Below are positions 46,927-54,584 of a DNA stretch of 64,000 bases, piece by piece; position 1 is the stretch's first letter; the number at the start of each line of letters is the position of its first letter. Source of the DNA: Steroidobacter sp. (GTDB lineage: Bacteria; Pseudomonadota; Gammaproteobacteria; Steroidobacterales; Steroidobacteraceae); the NCBI GenBank assembly GCA_025929585.1, contig JAICPY010000011.1, forward strand, positions 1 to 64,000. The letters run 5' to 3'. The position numbers were made by a program, and so were the translations under genes. The notes below the pieces were generated by a model that saw only the letters and a program-made list of their open reading frames with translations, was not told where the DNA came from and ran no database searches.

Positions 46927-47952
46927 TCAGGTATCGGGCCGGCGCTCCAGAAACATTGCATCACCGTAGCTAAAGAACCGGTAACGTTCCTGCACGGCAT
47001 GCCGATACGCTCGCATGATGGTCTCGTAGCCACCGAAAGCACAAACGAGCATCAGCAACGTCGATTCAGGCAAATGAAAATTCGTGAGTAACGCGTCCAC
47101 GGCCGAGAACCGATAGCCAGGGCGAATGAACAACCGCGTCTCGCCCGAGAACGGCAGTACGCGACCGTCGCGCACTGCTGACTCAAGACTGCGAACCACG
47201 GTCGTTCCAACCGCAACGACTCTCCCACCTTTCGAGCGAGTCTCTTCGATTGCTTCGCACACTTCCGCGTTCACAGTCACGCGCTCGGAATGCATACGAT
47301 GCTGATCGAGATCCTCGACGCGAACGTTCTGAAAAGTCCCGGCGCCGACATGCAGCGTGACGTAGGATTTCCGTACACCCAGATCAGCAAGCCTTGCCAA
47401 CATTTCCTCATCGAAGTGAAGCCCGGCCGTTGGCGCCGCGACCGCGCCTGGCTCTCGCGCGTAGACCGTTTGATAGCGAGCATCATCGTCGCATTCGGCG
47501 GCTCGCTCGATGTAAGGCGGCAGTGGCATCGAGCCGTGTAGCTGAAAGTACTCCAGCGCATCGACGCTCAGTTCGAGCTCGAACAAGTCATCGCGTCGCG
47601 CGACGAAGCTCGCGCTGGCGCCGCCCGGCAAAGAGATTGCAACCTCAGGGCGCAACGCCTTGCTCGCGTGCACGTGAGCGAGAATGCGTCGTGCATCGAG
47701 GATTCTCTCGAGCAGGATTTCGACTTGACCGCCCGTCGGCTTCGCACCGATGACCCGCGCCGGAATGACTCGACTATCGTTGAATACGAGCAAATCGCCC
47801 GCTCGAAGCAAGTTGAGCAGATCGACGAATTGCCGGTCGAGCAGCTCATACGACGACGCAACGTGCAGCAGCCTACTGCCAGATCGAATGGGTGCCGGTC
47901 GCTGCGCGATCAGCTCATCGGGAAGTTCGTAGTGAAAGTCGGCGCGCCGCAT
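46927..47952 (-). CDS. queA: S-adenosylmethionine:tRNA ribosyltransferase-isomerase
   Basis: QueA adds the epoxycyclopentane moiety from SAM to preQ1-tRNA. The 341-residue protein shows FHYELPDELIAQ at the start, FNDSRVIPAR, GPVAAPTAGLHFDEE-type PTAGLHFDEEML and NFHLPESTLLMLVCAFGG, all family hallmarks. It is the first gene of queA-tgt. Confidence 0.96.
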   Translation of the reverse strand: MRRADFHYELPDELIAQRPAPIRSGSRLLHVASSYELLDRQFVDLLNLLRAGDLLVFNDSRVIPARVIGAKPTGGQVEILLERILDARRILAHVHASKALRPEVAISLPGGASASFVARRDDLFELELSVDALEYFQLHGSMPLPPYIERAAECDDDARYQTVYAREPGAVAAPTAGLHFDEEMLARLADLGVRKSYVTLHVGAGTFQNVRVEDLDQHRMHSERVTVNAEVCEAIEETRSKGGRVVAVGTTVVRSLESAVRDGRVLPFSGETRLFIRPGYRFSAVDALLTNFHLPESTLLMLVCAFGGYETIMRAYRHAVQERYRFFSYGDAMFLERRPDT

Positions 47953-48314
47953 AGGGCGCGCAAGGCTAGCAGGCGGCGCTTCACACCGCCATCTTCAGGT
48001 ACACAGCGCTAGTTGGCACGTGCTTGAGCGGACGACCTATAAGGAAAAACTATCGCAAGGCGCAGAGTACATGGAGGAAGAATGGGAAAGGGAAAGTTAG
48101 GATGCGACACAGTCCGCCGCAGGTAATTTCGATCTTCCCAAGAGATTCTCGCAGCGGCGCAGCGGGATAAAAGCCTATCGTGGATTCGGTCTTCTGCCGT
48201 CTGCAATTAGCGAGATGTGCTTTTAACCCTGCGCTTCTTCGCCGCGCCGCTGCGAGAATCTCTTAGCGGCGCTTCATTACTTACCGCGTTGAATCGTGCC
48301 CACCGCTGGGAGGT
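47953..48314. other. 362-bp intergenic region with a long inverted repeat
   Basis: This region lies between queA start and the 3' end of the PDZ protein gene. It holds the 21-bp inverted repeat described separately (48140-48264). The rest has no supported ORF. The queA promoter should be close to 47960-48060. Confidence 0.5.
48140..48264. repeat. Perfect 21-bp inverted repeat, MITE-like
   Basis: AAGAGATTCTCGCAGCGGCG (plus C) at 48140-48160 recurs exactly inverted at 48244-48264, leaving an 83-bp interior. Inside, both arms continue with related sequence ending in A/TTAAAAGC, offset by an 11-bp insertion on the right. The pattern is terminal-inverted-repeat-like and differs from the heptamer elements. 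I see no transposase and no obvious target duplication. Confidence 0.8.
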
Positions 48315-49337
48315 TCAAATCGCATCATCTTTGCGTTTCATCATCACAGCAGGTTCTCCAGGCACAGGAGGAGTCATCGGCACTGGTGCTCCCGGTCCGA
48401 ATCCGATCGCTGCGCCGGGGCGCATGTGATGTTCGAAGTGATCTTCGGAGGCGCCTTCAGGCACAGTAATATCGAAACTCAACTTCTTCTTCGCGCGCAT
48501 CACGTTGAGACGCAGCTTCTCACCGCCCTGGTATGAGCTGAGGATACGTAACGCGTGTGAAGGGCTCGAAGGCGTGCGTCCGTCGATATCCAAGATCACG
48601 TCGCCCTCTTCCAGCTTCAAGCGCGTATCGTCTGGCGCGCGAACGACGAGTAGCCCTTTATCGGTACCGAAGTACTCACCGAGCTTCGGCGTGAGCGCCA
48701 CGAGTTCTGCGCTCCCGAATACGCCGGCGGCGCGGAAAAATGCAACGTGCGGCAATGGGCCTGGGATCGGGTGAGCGGCCATCGATGGCATGCTCATCGT
48801 GAACCCGCGTTGCAGCAGCGGACGCGCCTCCACTTGTGTCTCGTGAACTTTTCCGTCGCGGCGGTAACGCAGCTGCACTGTCTCTTGCGGCTTCACTGAA
48901 CGCATCAGCGACAGCAACTTGTCACGTGAGCTGCGCTCACCTTCGCGCGTCAATGGCTTGCCGTTCATCTCGATTAGAACATCGCCAGGTTTCAATCCAG
49001 CTCGTGCAGCGCCGCCGCCTGGGCTAACACCCTCGATCTCGACCCCATCGTCTCGCCCTTCGCGCCGCGGAGCCAGTCCGATTCCAAGCACCGCGCGATG
49101 CGGATTCATAGTGTGAAAAAGATCATGCGAGGTGAGGCCGTCGGATAGCGACATGCTCAACTCGGCAACCTCGCGAGCTGCCAGATCGAGCCGCTGCTGC
49201 GCATCTTCGAGTTTTTTCTCGAGCTGCGCTCGCGATGGTTCGCTCTTTTGCTTCGGCTCAGCACCCACAGCCGATGAGCTGGCGCAAAAGGACGCCAGCA
49301 GAATAGCTACGACCAGATTCGAAGTACGTCCGATCAT
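48315..49337 (-). CDS. Exported protein with two PDZ domains
   Basis: This 340-residue protein has a signal peptide (about 1-27), a coiled-coil segment (about 35-65), a first PDZ domain (about 78-165, GIGLAPRRE...GAARAGLKPGDVLIEMNGKPL) and a second (about 210-290, LKLEEGDVILDIDGRTP). A Pro/Met-rich tail follows. There is no protease domain, so it is not a DegP/RseP homologue. The ATG at 49337 has GGAG 7 nt upstream; the longer frame to 49502 lies in the anti-sigma gene. It is third in a sigma/anti-sigma/PDZ operon and may sense or scaffold envelope proteins. Confidence 0.85.
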   Translation of the reverse strand: MIGRTSNLVVAILLASFCASSSAVGAEPKQKSEPSRAQLEKKLEDAQQRLDLAAREVAELSMSLSDGLTSHDLFHTMNPHRAVLGIGLAPRREGRDDGVEIEGVSPGGGAARAGLKPGDVLIEMNGKPLTREGERSSRDKLLSLMRSVKPQETVQLRYRRDGKVHETQVEARPLLQRGFTMSMPSMAAHPIPGPLPHVAFFRAAGVFGSAELVALTPKLGEYFGTDKGLLVVRAPDDTRLKLEEGDVILDIDGRTPSSPSHALRILSSYQGGEKLRLNVMRAKKKLSFDITVPEGASEDHFEHHMRPGAAIGFGPGAPVPMTPPVPGEPAVMMKRKDDAI

Positions 49338-49360
49338 CAATGTCTCCTGCCTATTGAGCT

Positions 49361-49978
49361 TCAGAACGACGCCCGGCCGCTCTGCGCATATCGAACCGTG
49401 ACGAGCGAATTCATCAACTCGACTCGCTCGCGCCACAATGTCTGGCTTTGTGTTTCGCTCAACTCCTCCGCTGCTGTGTACGAGAGTTGAAAATCGAGCC
49501 ACTGAATGCGCTCCTCGATCGTATCCAGCGTCGCAGCCATGGCGACCCGCTCGACGCGCGGGCGGCTCGGGAGATCCTGCAGCAACATGTCCAACTCGCG
49601 CGATTGCTTCATCAGGTCCGCGAGGCTGGGCTCATCCTGTGGGCTTGTAGCAATAAGCGCGGGAGGGCTCTCGGGAGGCGATTCAATTCCCATTTGCATG
49701 ACCAGGAAAATCGCCAGTGCGGCAGCACTGGCTGCAACGGCTACCATCGATGCTGAACGCCAACGCGGCGATCGCTCCACCGGCGCATCGAGCGCCGTTC
49801 GGATTCTCGACCAAGCCGTCTCCGGAGCATCGAGTTGCGGCAAAGCGCGCAGTCCTTCACGAGTACGCGAAACGGCATCGAGTGCAGCCCGGCACTGCAT
49901 GCAGTGATGCAAGTGATCGCTCACGCGCAGATCTGCCCCATCGGCATGCGCAAGTAATTGTTCGGTAGAAGGATGCAT
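49361..49978 (-). CDS. Putative anti-sigma factor with zinc-finger HC2 motif
   Basis: This 205-residue protein starts with a short zf-HC2 region containing His22 and HCMQC (Cys26, Cys29), the zinc anti-sigma pattern. One membrane segment lies at about residues 73-95, and a periplasmic region has helical, acidic character. It is encoded 16 nt after the ECF sigma gene on the same strand and probably holds that sigma factor at the membrane. The ATG at 49978 follows the sigma stop; the frame to 50083 overlaps sigma coding sequence. Confidence 0.8.
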   Translation of the reverse strand: MHPSTEQLLAHADGADLRVSDHLHHCMQCRAALDAVSRTREGLRALPQLDAPETAWSRIRTALDAPVERSPRWRSASMVAVAASAAALAIFLVMQMGIESPPESPPALIATSPQDEPSLADLMKQSRELDMLLQDLPSRPRVERVAMAATLDTIEERIQWLDFQLSYTAAEELSETQSQTLWRERVELMNSLVTVRYAQSGRASF

Positions 49979-49994
49979 ACGAATAACCCGGCCT

Positions 49995-50660
49995 TTACTC
50001 TCTGACAGGTGCGAACGCAGCTGAGACCATGGGCTTCGATTCGCTCGACGCGCAAGGTGTGTTCGAGCTTCGAAGCTGCTCACTATCCATTGCTGACGGT
50101 GCTGGAAACTTTTCTGCTTGCAGACAATCGCGCAACTTCACATGCGCTCGTGCGAGCTGCGATTTCGAGAAACTCGTCGAGCGTCCCAATAACTCTGCGA
50201 TCTCGCCATGTGTATAGCCCTCCACGTCGTGCAACCACACGACGGTGCGGGTCAACGCGGGAAGCGTCGACAGCGCCTTGAGCAGATCGGCTTGCGTCTC
50301 CATCTGCAAGTCCGGACCGGCGCGCTGCTCGATCACTTCGGCTTGGTCATCGTGATCCAGAGAGAGAAAACTGCGATGCCACGGCGAGCGCAGGTACATC
50401 AAGCATTTACTCACCGCGATGCTGCGCACCCAGCCACCGAACGAGCCTTCTCCCGAGTACGAGCGAATGTTGCGCAGCAACTCCACAAAAGTGTCCTGCA
50501 GCAAGTCATCGGCCACCGCCGCCCTGGGAATGAGCCGGCGTATCAGCGTGTAAACCGGCTGCTGGCACGCGCGAAAGATCTCCTCGTGCGCCCACGCATT
50601 TCCATCGCAAGCGGCGCGAATCGTGTCGGCAGACACAGAGAGGGAGAAAAAATGCGACAT
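49995..50660 (-). CDS. ECF-type RNA polymerase sigma factor
   Basis: This 221-residue protein has sigma region 2 (about residues 25-95, ADDLLQDTFVELLRNIRSY then GGWVRSIAVSKCLMYLR) and region 4 (about 130-180, LPALTRTVVWLHDVEGYTHGEIAELLG). There is no region 3, which defines the ECF group. The C-terminal extension of about 35 Ser/Ala-rich residues is longer than usual. The following anti-sigma gene supports the assignment. Target promoters are unknown. Confidence 0.9.
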   Translation of the reverse strand: MSHFFSLSVSADTIRAACDGNAWAHEEIFRACQQPVYTLIRRLIPRAAVADDLLQDTFVELLRNIRSYSGEGSFGGWVRSIAVSKCLMYLRSPWHRSFLSLDHDDQAEVIEQRAGPDLQMETQADLLKALSTLPALTRTVVWLHDVEGYTHGEIAELLGRSTSFSKSQLARAHVKLRDCLQAEKFPAPSAMDSEQLRSSNTPCASSESKPMVSAAFAPVRE

Positions 50661-50713
50661 TGCCTGCTTAGATGCGCCAGCGGGGAGAAAGGTCGCGGGG
50701 CATAGCCCGTGCA

Positions 50714-50825
50714 GGTGTTAAGGGTGCAGACGTGTAACGTGTAAAGGTATGAACCGGAGCTGCAGCCGCGCGGCGAGCCAACCGCTTCTGACCTCTACAC
50801 GCCTAGACCTCTACACGTTTACACG
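50714..50825. repeat. Inverted short-unit array H (ACGTGTA / TCTACAC)
   Basis: The left arm (50714-50748) has GGTGTTA AGGGTGC AGACGTGTA ACGTGTA AAGG. The right arm (50791-50825) reads ACCTCTACACGCCTAG ACCTCTACACG TTTACACG, with mixed spacing of 8 and 16. On the minus strand the right arm ends GGTCAGAAG, the shared inner edge. It lies between the acyl-CoA dehydrogenase and sigma genes. Unit regularity is weaker than in the other elements. Confidence 0.7.
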
Positions 50826-50835
50826 ACTGCGCGTT

Positions 50836-51999
50836 CTAGCGCAGGCCCGTCTCCTGCCGCGCAATAACCATGCGTTGGATCTCGCTGGTGCCTTCGTAGA
50901 TTTCGGTGATCTTGGCATCGCGGAAATAGCGTTCGATGGGCAATTCCTTCGAATAGCCCATGCCCGCGTGTATTTGGACAGCGGCATGCGCGCAGAACAT
51001 CGCAGTTTCGGAAGCCACCAACTTTGCGATGGAGCCCTCCAGCGTAAAGCGGCGTCCGTCGGTCTTTGATTGCTCTTTTGTCCAGGCCGCGCGCAGTGTC
51101 AGCAGATGGGCCGCGTCCAATCTGCATTTCATATCGGCGAGCTTTTGCTGAATCATCTGAAAACTGCCGATGGGTGTGCCGAAGGCTTTGCGCTCTTTGG
51201 CATAGCCCACGGAAGCCTCGTAGGCCGCTCTCGCGATACCGACGGCTTGGGCTGCGATACCAATCCGGCCGGAGTCCAGCACGCGCATTGCTATGCCAAA
51301 CCCTTCACCTTCAGCGCCGAGGCGATTCTCAACGGGGCATCGATAATCTACGAACTCGACTTCGCAGGTCGCCGATGCACGTATCCCAAGCTTCGGCTCG
51401 CTCTTACCACGCACGAATCCTTTAGCGTTGCAGTCGATTAGGAATGCAGAAATACCGCGTGACTTTTTCTCAGGGTCAGTGACCGCAAACAGGAGCATGT
51501 ATTGCGCGACTGGGCCCGACGTGATCCACGATTTTTTCCCATTGATCAAGTAATGCGACGAATCGGCAGAAAGAACTGCGCGCGTACGCATGTTTGCCGA
51601 ATCCGATCCGGATTGCGGCTCGGTGAGTCCATAACAGCCGATCGCTTTGCCCGTAGCGATCGGGCGTAAGAACTGTTCCTTTTGCTCATGTGTGCCGAAT
51701 TGCAGTAGAGCCCCGCAGTAGAGAGAGTTGTTCACCGAGACGATGGTCGAATGCGCGGCATCGGCAGCGGCGATTTCCTCCATCATCAACACGTAGCTAA
51801 CGGTGTCCATGCCGGCTCCGCCATATTCGGCAGGTACTTCCACGCCCATGAAACCGAGCTCGCCTGCTTTGCGAATAGTGTCGAATGGGAACTCGCCAGA
51901 CGCGTCGAACTGCGCGGCAATCGGTGCGACCTCTTGCTGCGCGAAATCTCGCGCTGCCGCCTGCAACATTTGCTGCTCTTCGCTCAACTGAAAATCCAT
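50836..51999 (-). CDS. Acyl-CoA dehydrogenase (short/branched-chain type)
   Basis: This 387-residue FAD enzyme introduces the alpha-beta double bond into short or branched acyl-CoAs. It has CYGLTEPQSGSDSANMRTRA and KSWITSG for the FAD site. The catalytic Glu at about residue 369 is in the YEGTSEIQR motif, the position used by short-chain and 2-methyl-branched dehydrogenases but not by isovaleryl-CoA dehydrogenase. Isobutyryl- or 2-methylbutyryl-CoA is a plausible substrate, given the leucine pathway genes further on. It is a single gene flanked by repeats H and the 52-kb mosaic. Confidence 0.9.
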   Translation of the reverse strand: MDFQLSEEQQMLQAAARDFAQQEVAPIAAQFDASGEFPFDTIRKAGELGFMGVEVPAEYGGAGMDTVSYVLMMEEIAAADAAHSTIVSVNNSLYCGALLQFGTHEQKEQFLRPIATGKAIGCYGLTEPQSGSDSANMRTRAVLSADSSHYLINGKKSWITSGPVAQYMLLFAVTDPEKKSRGISAFLIDCNAKGFVRGKSEPKLGIRASATCEVEFVDYRCPVENRLGAEGEGFGIAMRVLDSGRIGIAAQAVGIARAAYEASVGYAKERKAFGTPIGSFQMIQQKLADMKCRLDAAHLLTLRAAWTKEQSKTDGRRFTLEGSIAKLVASETAMFCAHAAVQIHAGMGYSKELPIERYFRDAKITEIYEGTSEIQRMVIARQETGLR

Positions 52000-52036
52000 C
52001 TCGAACTCCTTGGCTACCGAGTACAGACGATACTGC

Positions 52037-52187
52037 GGGAATGAAGAATCGGGAATCGGGAATGTAGCGGTTGGGTAGCCGGCCGCCCCGAGAACCTGAA
52101 CTCAACTTGCATTCTTCTGACCTACACACCTGCGCACCTCTACACCCCCAATCCTGCAGCCAACTGTCAACTGTCAACCGCCAACCC
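52037..52187. repeat. Mosaic heptamer element (three unit types)
   Basis: The left arm is GGGAATG AAGAATC GGGAATC GGGAATG followed by TAGCGGTTGGGTAG. The right side has CTTCTGACCTACACACCTGC..CTCTACACCCC (H-like units, 52114-52148) and then CCAACTGTCAACTGTCAACC (C-like units, 52160-52187). Its two sides do not match each other along the whole length, only in parts (GGTTGGG / CCAACCC). It precedes the tRNA-Leu promoter. Confidence 0.7.
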
Positions 52188-52203
52188 TATGCCATGAAAA
52201 CGC

Positions 52204-52232
52204 TTCCGAGATTCCAATTCCGACTCTATACT
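52204..52232 (+). promoter_or_regulatory. Probable promoter of tRNA-Leu
   Basis: TTCCGA and TATACT are 17 nt apart, and TATACT ends 11 nt before the mature tRNA. The sequence just after the -10 box is GC-rich (TGCGCCCCC), typical of stable-RNA promoters under stringent control. The -35 box is a poor match. Confidence 0.5.
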
Positions 52233-52243
52233 TGCGCCCCCTC

Positions 52244-52330
52244 GCCGGTGTGGCGGAACTGGTAGACGCGCCGGACTCAAAATCCGGTTCTGGCAACAGA
52301 GTGTGGGTTCGATTCCCTCCACCGGCACCA
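52244..52330 (+). tRNA. tRNA-Leu (anticodon CAA)
   Basis: The acceptor stem GCCGGTG pairs with CACCGGC, with A as discriminator and encoded CCA. The anticodon stem CCGGA/TCCGG holds the loop CTCAAAA with anticodon CAA at 52278-52280, reading UUG. A long variable arm (TTCTGGCAACAGAG region) and a GTTCGATTC T-loop confirm a class-II leucine tRNA of 87 nt. Confidence 0.97.
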
Positions 52331-52347
52331 ATCAGATGAGATGAGAA

Positions 52348-52466
52348 GGCGATAGGGGATAGCGGATAGGCGATAGTCAGACGAGTGCACGCACTCGAAT
52401 GAGCTCCGCCATCTCATTCCGCCCCTATCCCTATCCGCTATCGCCTATCCGCTATCGCCTATCGCC
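52348..52466. repeat. Inverted heptamer array F1 (GCGATAG)
   Basis: The left arm reads GCGATAG GGGATAG CGGATAG GCGATAG then TCAG. The right arm (52422-52466) has six units of the CTATCCG/CTATCGC type, longer than the left. The centre is about 42 bp. It begins 18 nt after the tRNA-Leu CCA and ends 13 nt before the Nudix gene. It might end the tRNA transcript, but no T-run follows. Confidence 0.9.
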
Positions 52467-52479
52467 TTCTATCTGACAC

Positions 52480-53043
52480 ATGAACTTCTGCTCCCACTGC
52501 GGTCAGCCTGTCATTGTCAAAATTCCCGAAGGCGATCATTTGCCTCGGTACGTTTGTACCGCGTGCGGCACGATTCACTATCAGAATCCTCGGATCATCG
52601 CCGGATGCGTCATTGAAACCGAAGGCAAGATCCTTCTGTGCAAGCGCGCCATCGAGCCGCGACTGGGTTTCTGGACCATACCCGCGGGCTTTATGGAAAA
52701 TGGCGAGTCCGTGCAGAACGCAGCGGCACGCGAAGCAGTCGAAGAAGCGCTGGCGCATGTACAGATCGGATCTCTGTTAGCCATCGTCAATGTGCTGCAC
52801 GCTCATCAGGTGCACATCATGTTTCGCGCTCAACTCATCGAGCCGACGTTTGGTGTCGGCCCGGAGAGTCTGGAGACCGAGCTATATGACGAGGCAGACA
52901 TTCCCTGGCCGAATATCGCCTTCCGCAGCGTCGAATTTGCCTTGCGACGCTATTTGCAAGATCGTCGCGACGGCGTCGAACGAATGCATTTCGAGGACCT
53001 CGATCTACGGACTAGCAGCGAGTCTGCAGCGCGCAGTCCGTAG
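52480..53043 (+). CDS. Nudix hydrolase with N-terminal zinc ribbon
   Basis: This 187-residue protein has a zinc ribbon (CSHCGQ and CTACGT, residues 4-30) and a Nudix domain with the box GFMENGESVQNAAAREAVEEA (G-x5-E-x7-RE-x2-EE), all catalytic residues present. It resembles COG1051 ADP-ribose or ADP-sugar pyrophosphatases. Substrate is not evident. The last residues (ARSP) and the TAG stop come from heptamer element B2. Confidence 0.88.
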   Translation: MNFCSHCGQPVIVKIPEGDHLPRYVCTACGTIHYQNPRIIAGCVIETEGKILLCKRAIEPRLGFWTIPAGFMENGESVQNAAAREAVEEALAHVQIGSLLAIVNVLHAHQVHIMFRAQLIEPTFGVGPESLETELYDEADIPWPNIAFRSVEFALRRYLQDRRDGVERMHFEDLDLRTSSESAARSP

Positions 53044-53128
53044 TCCGCAGGTCAGAGACACGTCGCGGCGCTCGCGTGGACTCACCGCTCTTTTCTGGCT
53101 ATGGACTACGGACTGCAGACCACGGACT
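53034..53128. repeat. Inverted heptamer array B2 (AGTCYGY)
   Basis: The left arm CAGTCCGTAGTCCGCAGGTC (53034-53053) contains the Nudix TAG stop and is followed by AGAGA. The right arm (53101-53128) is ATGGACTACGGACTGCAGACC plus ACGGACT, preceded by TTTTCTGGCT. It lies between co-directional Nudix and ferredoxin genes, upstream of the latter. Confidence 0.88.
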
Positions 53129-53245
53129 CCCTGTTCTCTTCATATCCCCATAACCCTTCCGCCTCGATTATCGACACGCCGTTTGGCACAATCGCGGGCC
53201 CCAGCGACATCTCTACCGTGATCTAAGCGTCCACCGGAGCTCCCG

Positions 53246-53569
53246 ATGACTTTTGTCGTCACCGAAAACTGTATCAAGTGTAAATACACCGACTGTGTCG
53301 AGGTTTGTCCGGTCGATTGCTTCCATGAAGGCCCGAACTTTCTCGTCATCGATCCCGACGAGTGCATCGACTGCACTCTGTGCGAGCCAGAATGCCCGGT
53401 TGAAGCGATTTTTTCGGAGGAAGAGTTGCCGAACGGTCAGGAGCAGTTCAAGCAGATCAATGCCGAGCTCGCGAAGTCCTGGCCAGTGATTACGGAAAAG
53501 AAACCGGCGCCCCCCGACGCTAAAGAATGGGAAGGCAAGCCGGATAAGGCGAAGCTGCTGGAGAAATAG
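53246..53569 (+). CDS. fdxA: 7Fe-8S ferredoxin FdxA
   Basis: This 107-residue ferredoxin has two cluster motifs, [18 protein letters not shown] and [16 protein letters not shown]. The first has the irregular spacing that gives one [3Fe-4S] and one [4Fe-4S] cluster as in Azotobacter FdI-type proteins. A Lys/Pro-rich C-terminal tail follows. It is not an ISC-type [2Fe-2S] ferredoxin. It is a single gene between repeats B2 and B3. Confidence 0.95.
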   Translation: MTFVVTENCIKCKYTDCVEVCPVDCFHEGPNFLVIDPDECIDCTLCEPECPVEAIFSEEELPNGQEQFKQINAELAKSWPVITEKKPAPPDAKEWEGKPDKAKLLEK

Positions 53570-53579
53570 GCAGAGCGAG

Positions 53580-53681
53580 AGTCCGTAGTCTGCAGTCTGA
53601 AGTCCGCAGGCAGAGAACGGCGAAGCAGCGGCGGCGCGATGAGTTTCTGGGCTACGGACTGCAGACTACGGACTGTAGACT
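53580..53681. repeat. Inverted heptamer array B3 (AGTCYGY)
   Basis: The left arm (53580-53609) is AGTCCGT AGTCTGC AGTCTGA AGTCCGC AG, perfect period 7, followed by GCAGAGAA. The right arm (53652-53681) is CTACGGACTGCAGACTACGG plus ACTGTAGACT, preceded by TTTCTGGG. It separates convergent fdxA and dsbC. Confidence 0.92.
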
Positions 53682-53688
53682 GCGAGCA

Positions 53689-54423
53689 TCAGTCCGCCTT
53701 CAATTCATCGAGTCGCTTCTTCATCTCCTGCGGCGGTAGATAACCGCCAATGTAGTCGCCGTTCATGGTGAAGATTGCAGGCGTACCACGCACGCCTAGA
53801 GTTTCGCCGAGCTCGAACTGCTTCGCGACAGGAGTCTTGCCGCAATCGGCAGCTTTCACGTCCTCACCTCGCTTGGCTTGGGTGATGGCTGCCTTGCGAT
53901 CCTTCGCGCACCATACCGCTTCCATTTTGCGCCAGTCCGCGGAGCCGGGCCCCGAGCGCGGGTAGGCAAGATACCGAACACGAACGCCCAGCTTCGTGAG
54001 CTGCTCTATTTCGCTGTGTAGCTTGCGGCAATAACCGCAATCGACATCGGTGAACACGGTAACGGTGTGTTGTGTCGATGCTGGAGAGAAGACGATCATG
54101 TCGCGCTCATCCAGTTTCGCCAAGACATTGCGGCGTTCGGCTGCGCGGCCTTCCTCGGTCAGATTCGCTCGAGTGTCCAGATCGTAAAGATCGCCGCTAA
54201 TCACGTAGCGCCCGTCCGCAGTCACGTAGGCGGTGTCTGCGCCCATGCGTACTTCGTAAAGCCCTTTGATGGGCGATGGACGAATGTCCTCGATGGTGGT
54301 GCCCGGGATCTTGTCAGCGATGGTGGCGCGTGCATCGCCCTTCTTGCCGTTCGCCTCGGGCTCCGCCGCGTAGGCCGCGATGCTCACCGAAGCCAGCAAC
54401 GCAATCATCCAAAACTGTCTCAT
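53689..54423 (-). CDS. dsbC: Thiol:disulfide interchange protein DsbC
   Basis: DsbC is a periplasmic disulfide isomerase. The 244-residue protein has a signal peptide (1-20, AAYAA), an N-terminal dimerisation domain and a thioredoxin domain with the active site CGYC (Cys129, Cys132) and the conserved cis-Pro in RGTPAIF. ATG at 54423 has GGGAG 7 nt upstream. A second Cys pair (VWCAKD, DCGKT) matches the structural disulfide. xerD lies upstream on the same strand, the usual neighbour order reversed in spacing only. Confidence 0.94.
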   Translation of the reverse strand: MRQFWMIALLASVSIAAYAAEPEANGKKGDARATIADKIPGTTIEDIRPSPIKGLYEVRMGADTAYVTADGRYVISGDLYDLDTRANLTEEGRAAERRNVLAKLDERDMIVFSPASTQHTVTVFTDVDCGYCRKLHSEIEQLTKLGVRVRYLAYPRSGPGSADWRKMEAVWCAKDRKAAITQAKRGEDVKAADCGKTPVAKQFELGETLGVRGTPAIFTMNGDYIGGYLPPQEMKKRLDELKAD

Positions 54424-54584
54424 GAAATCTCCCGCCACAAAGCCATGCGAAGGACGCGCCATCCATTGGACGCAAAACTCCTCCGACGGTTCAATACAGA
54501 CAGTCTACGAGAGGAAGGTCCAAGTGACTACCTGGACGGGGTGGACTCTAAAGAAGAATCGACAAGATTTACGCAGCGAAGAGA

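Noticed and set aside
54424-54584. dif site near xerD
   Set aside because: I could not find the two 11-bp half-sites with a 6-bp centre; dif is normally at the terminus, not beside xerD.
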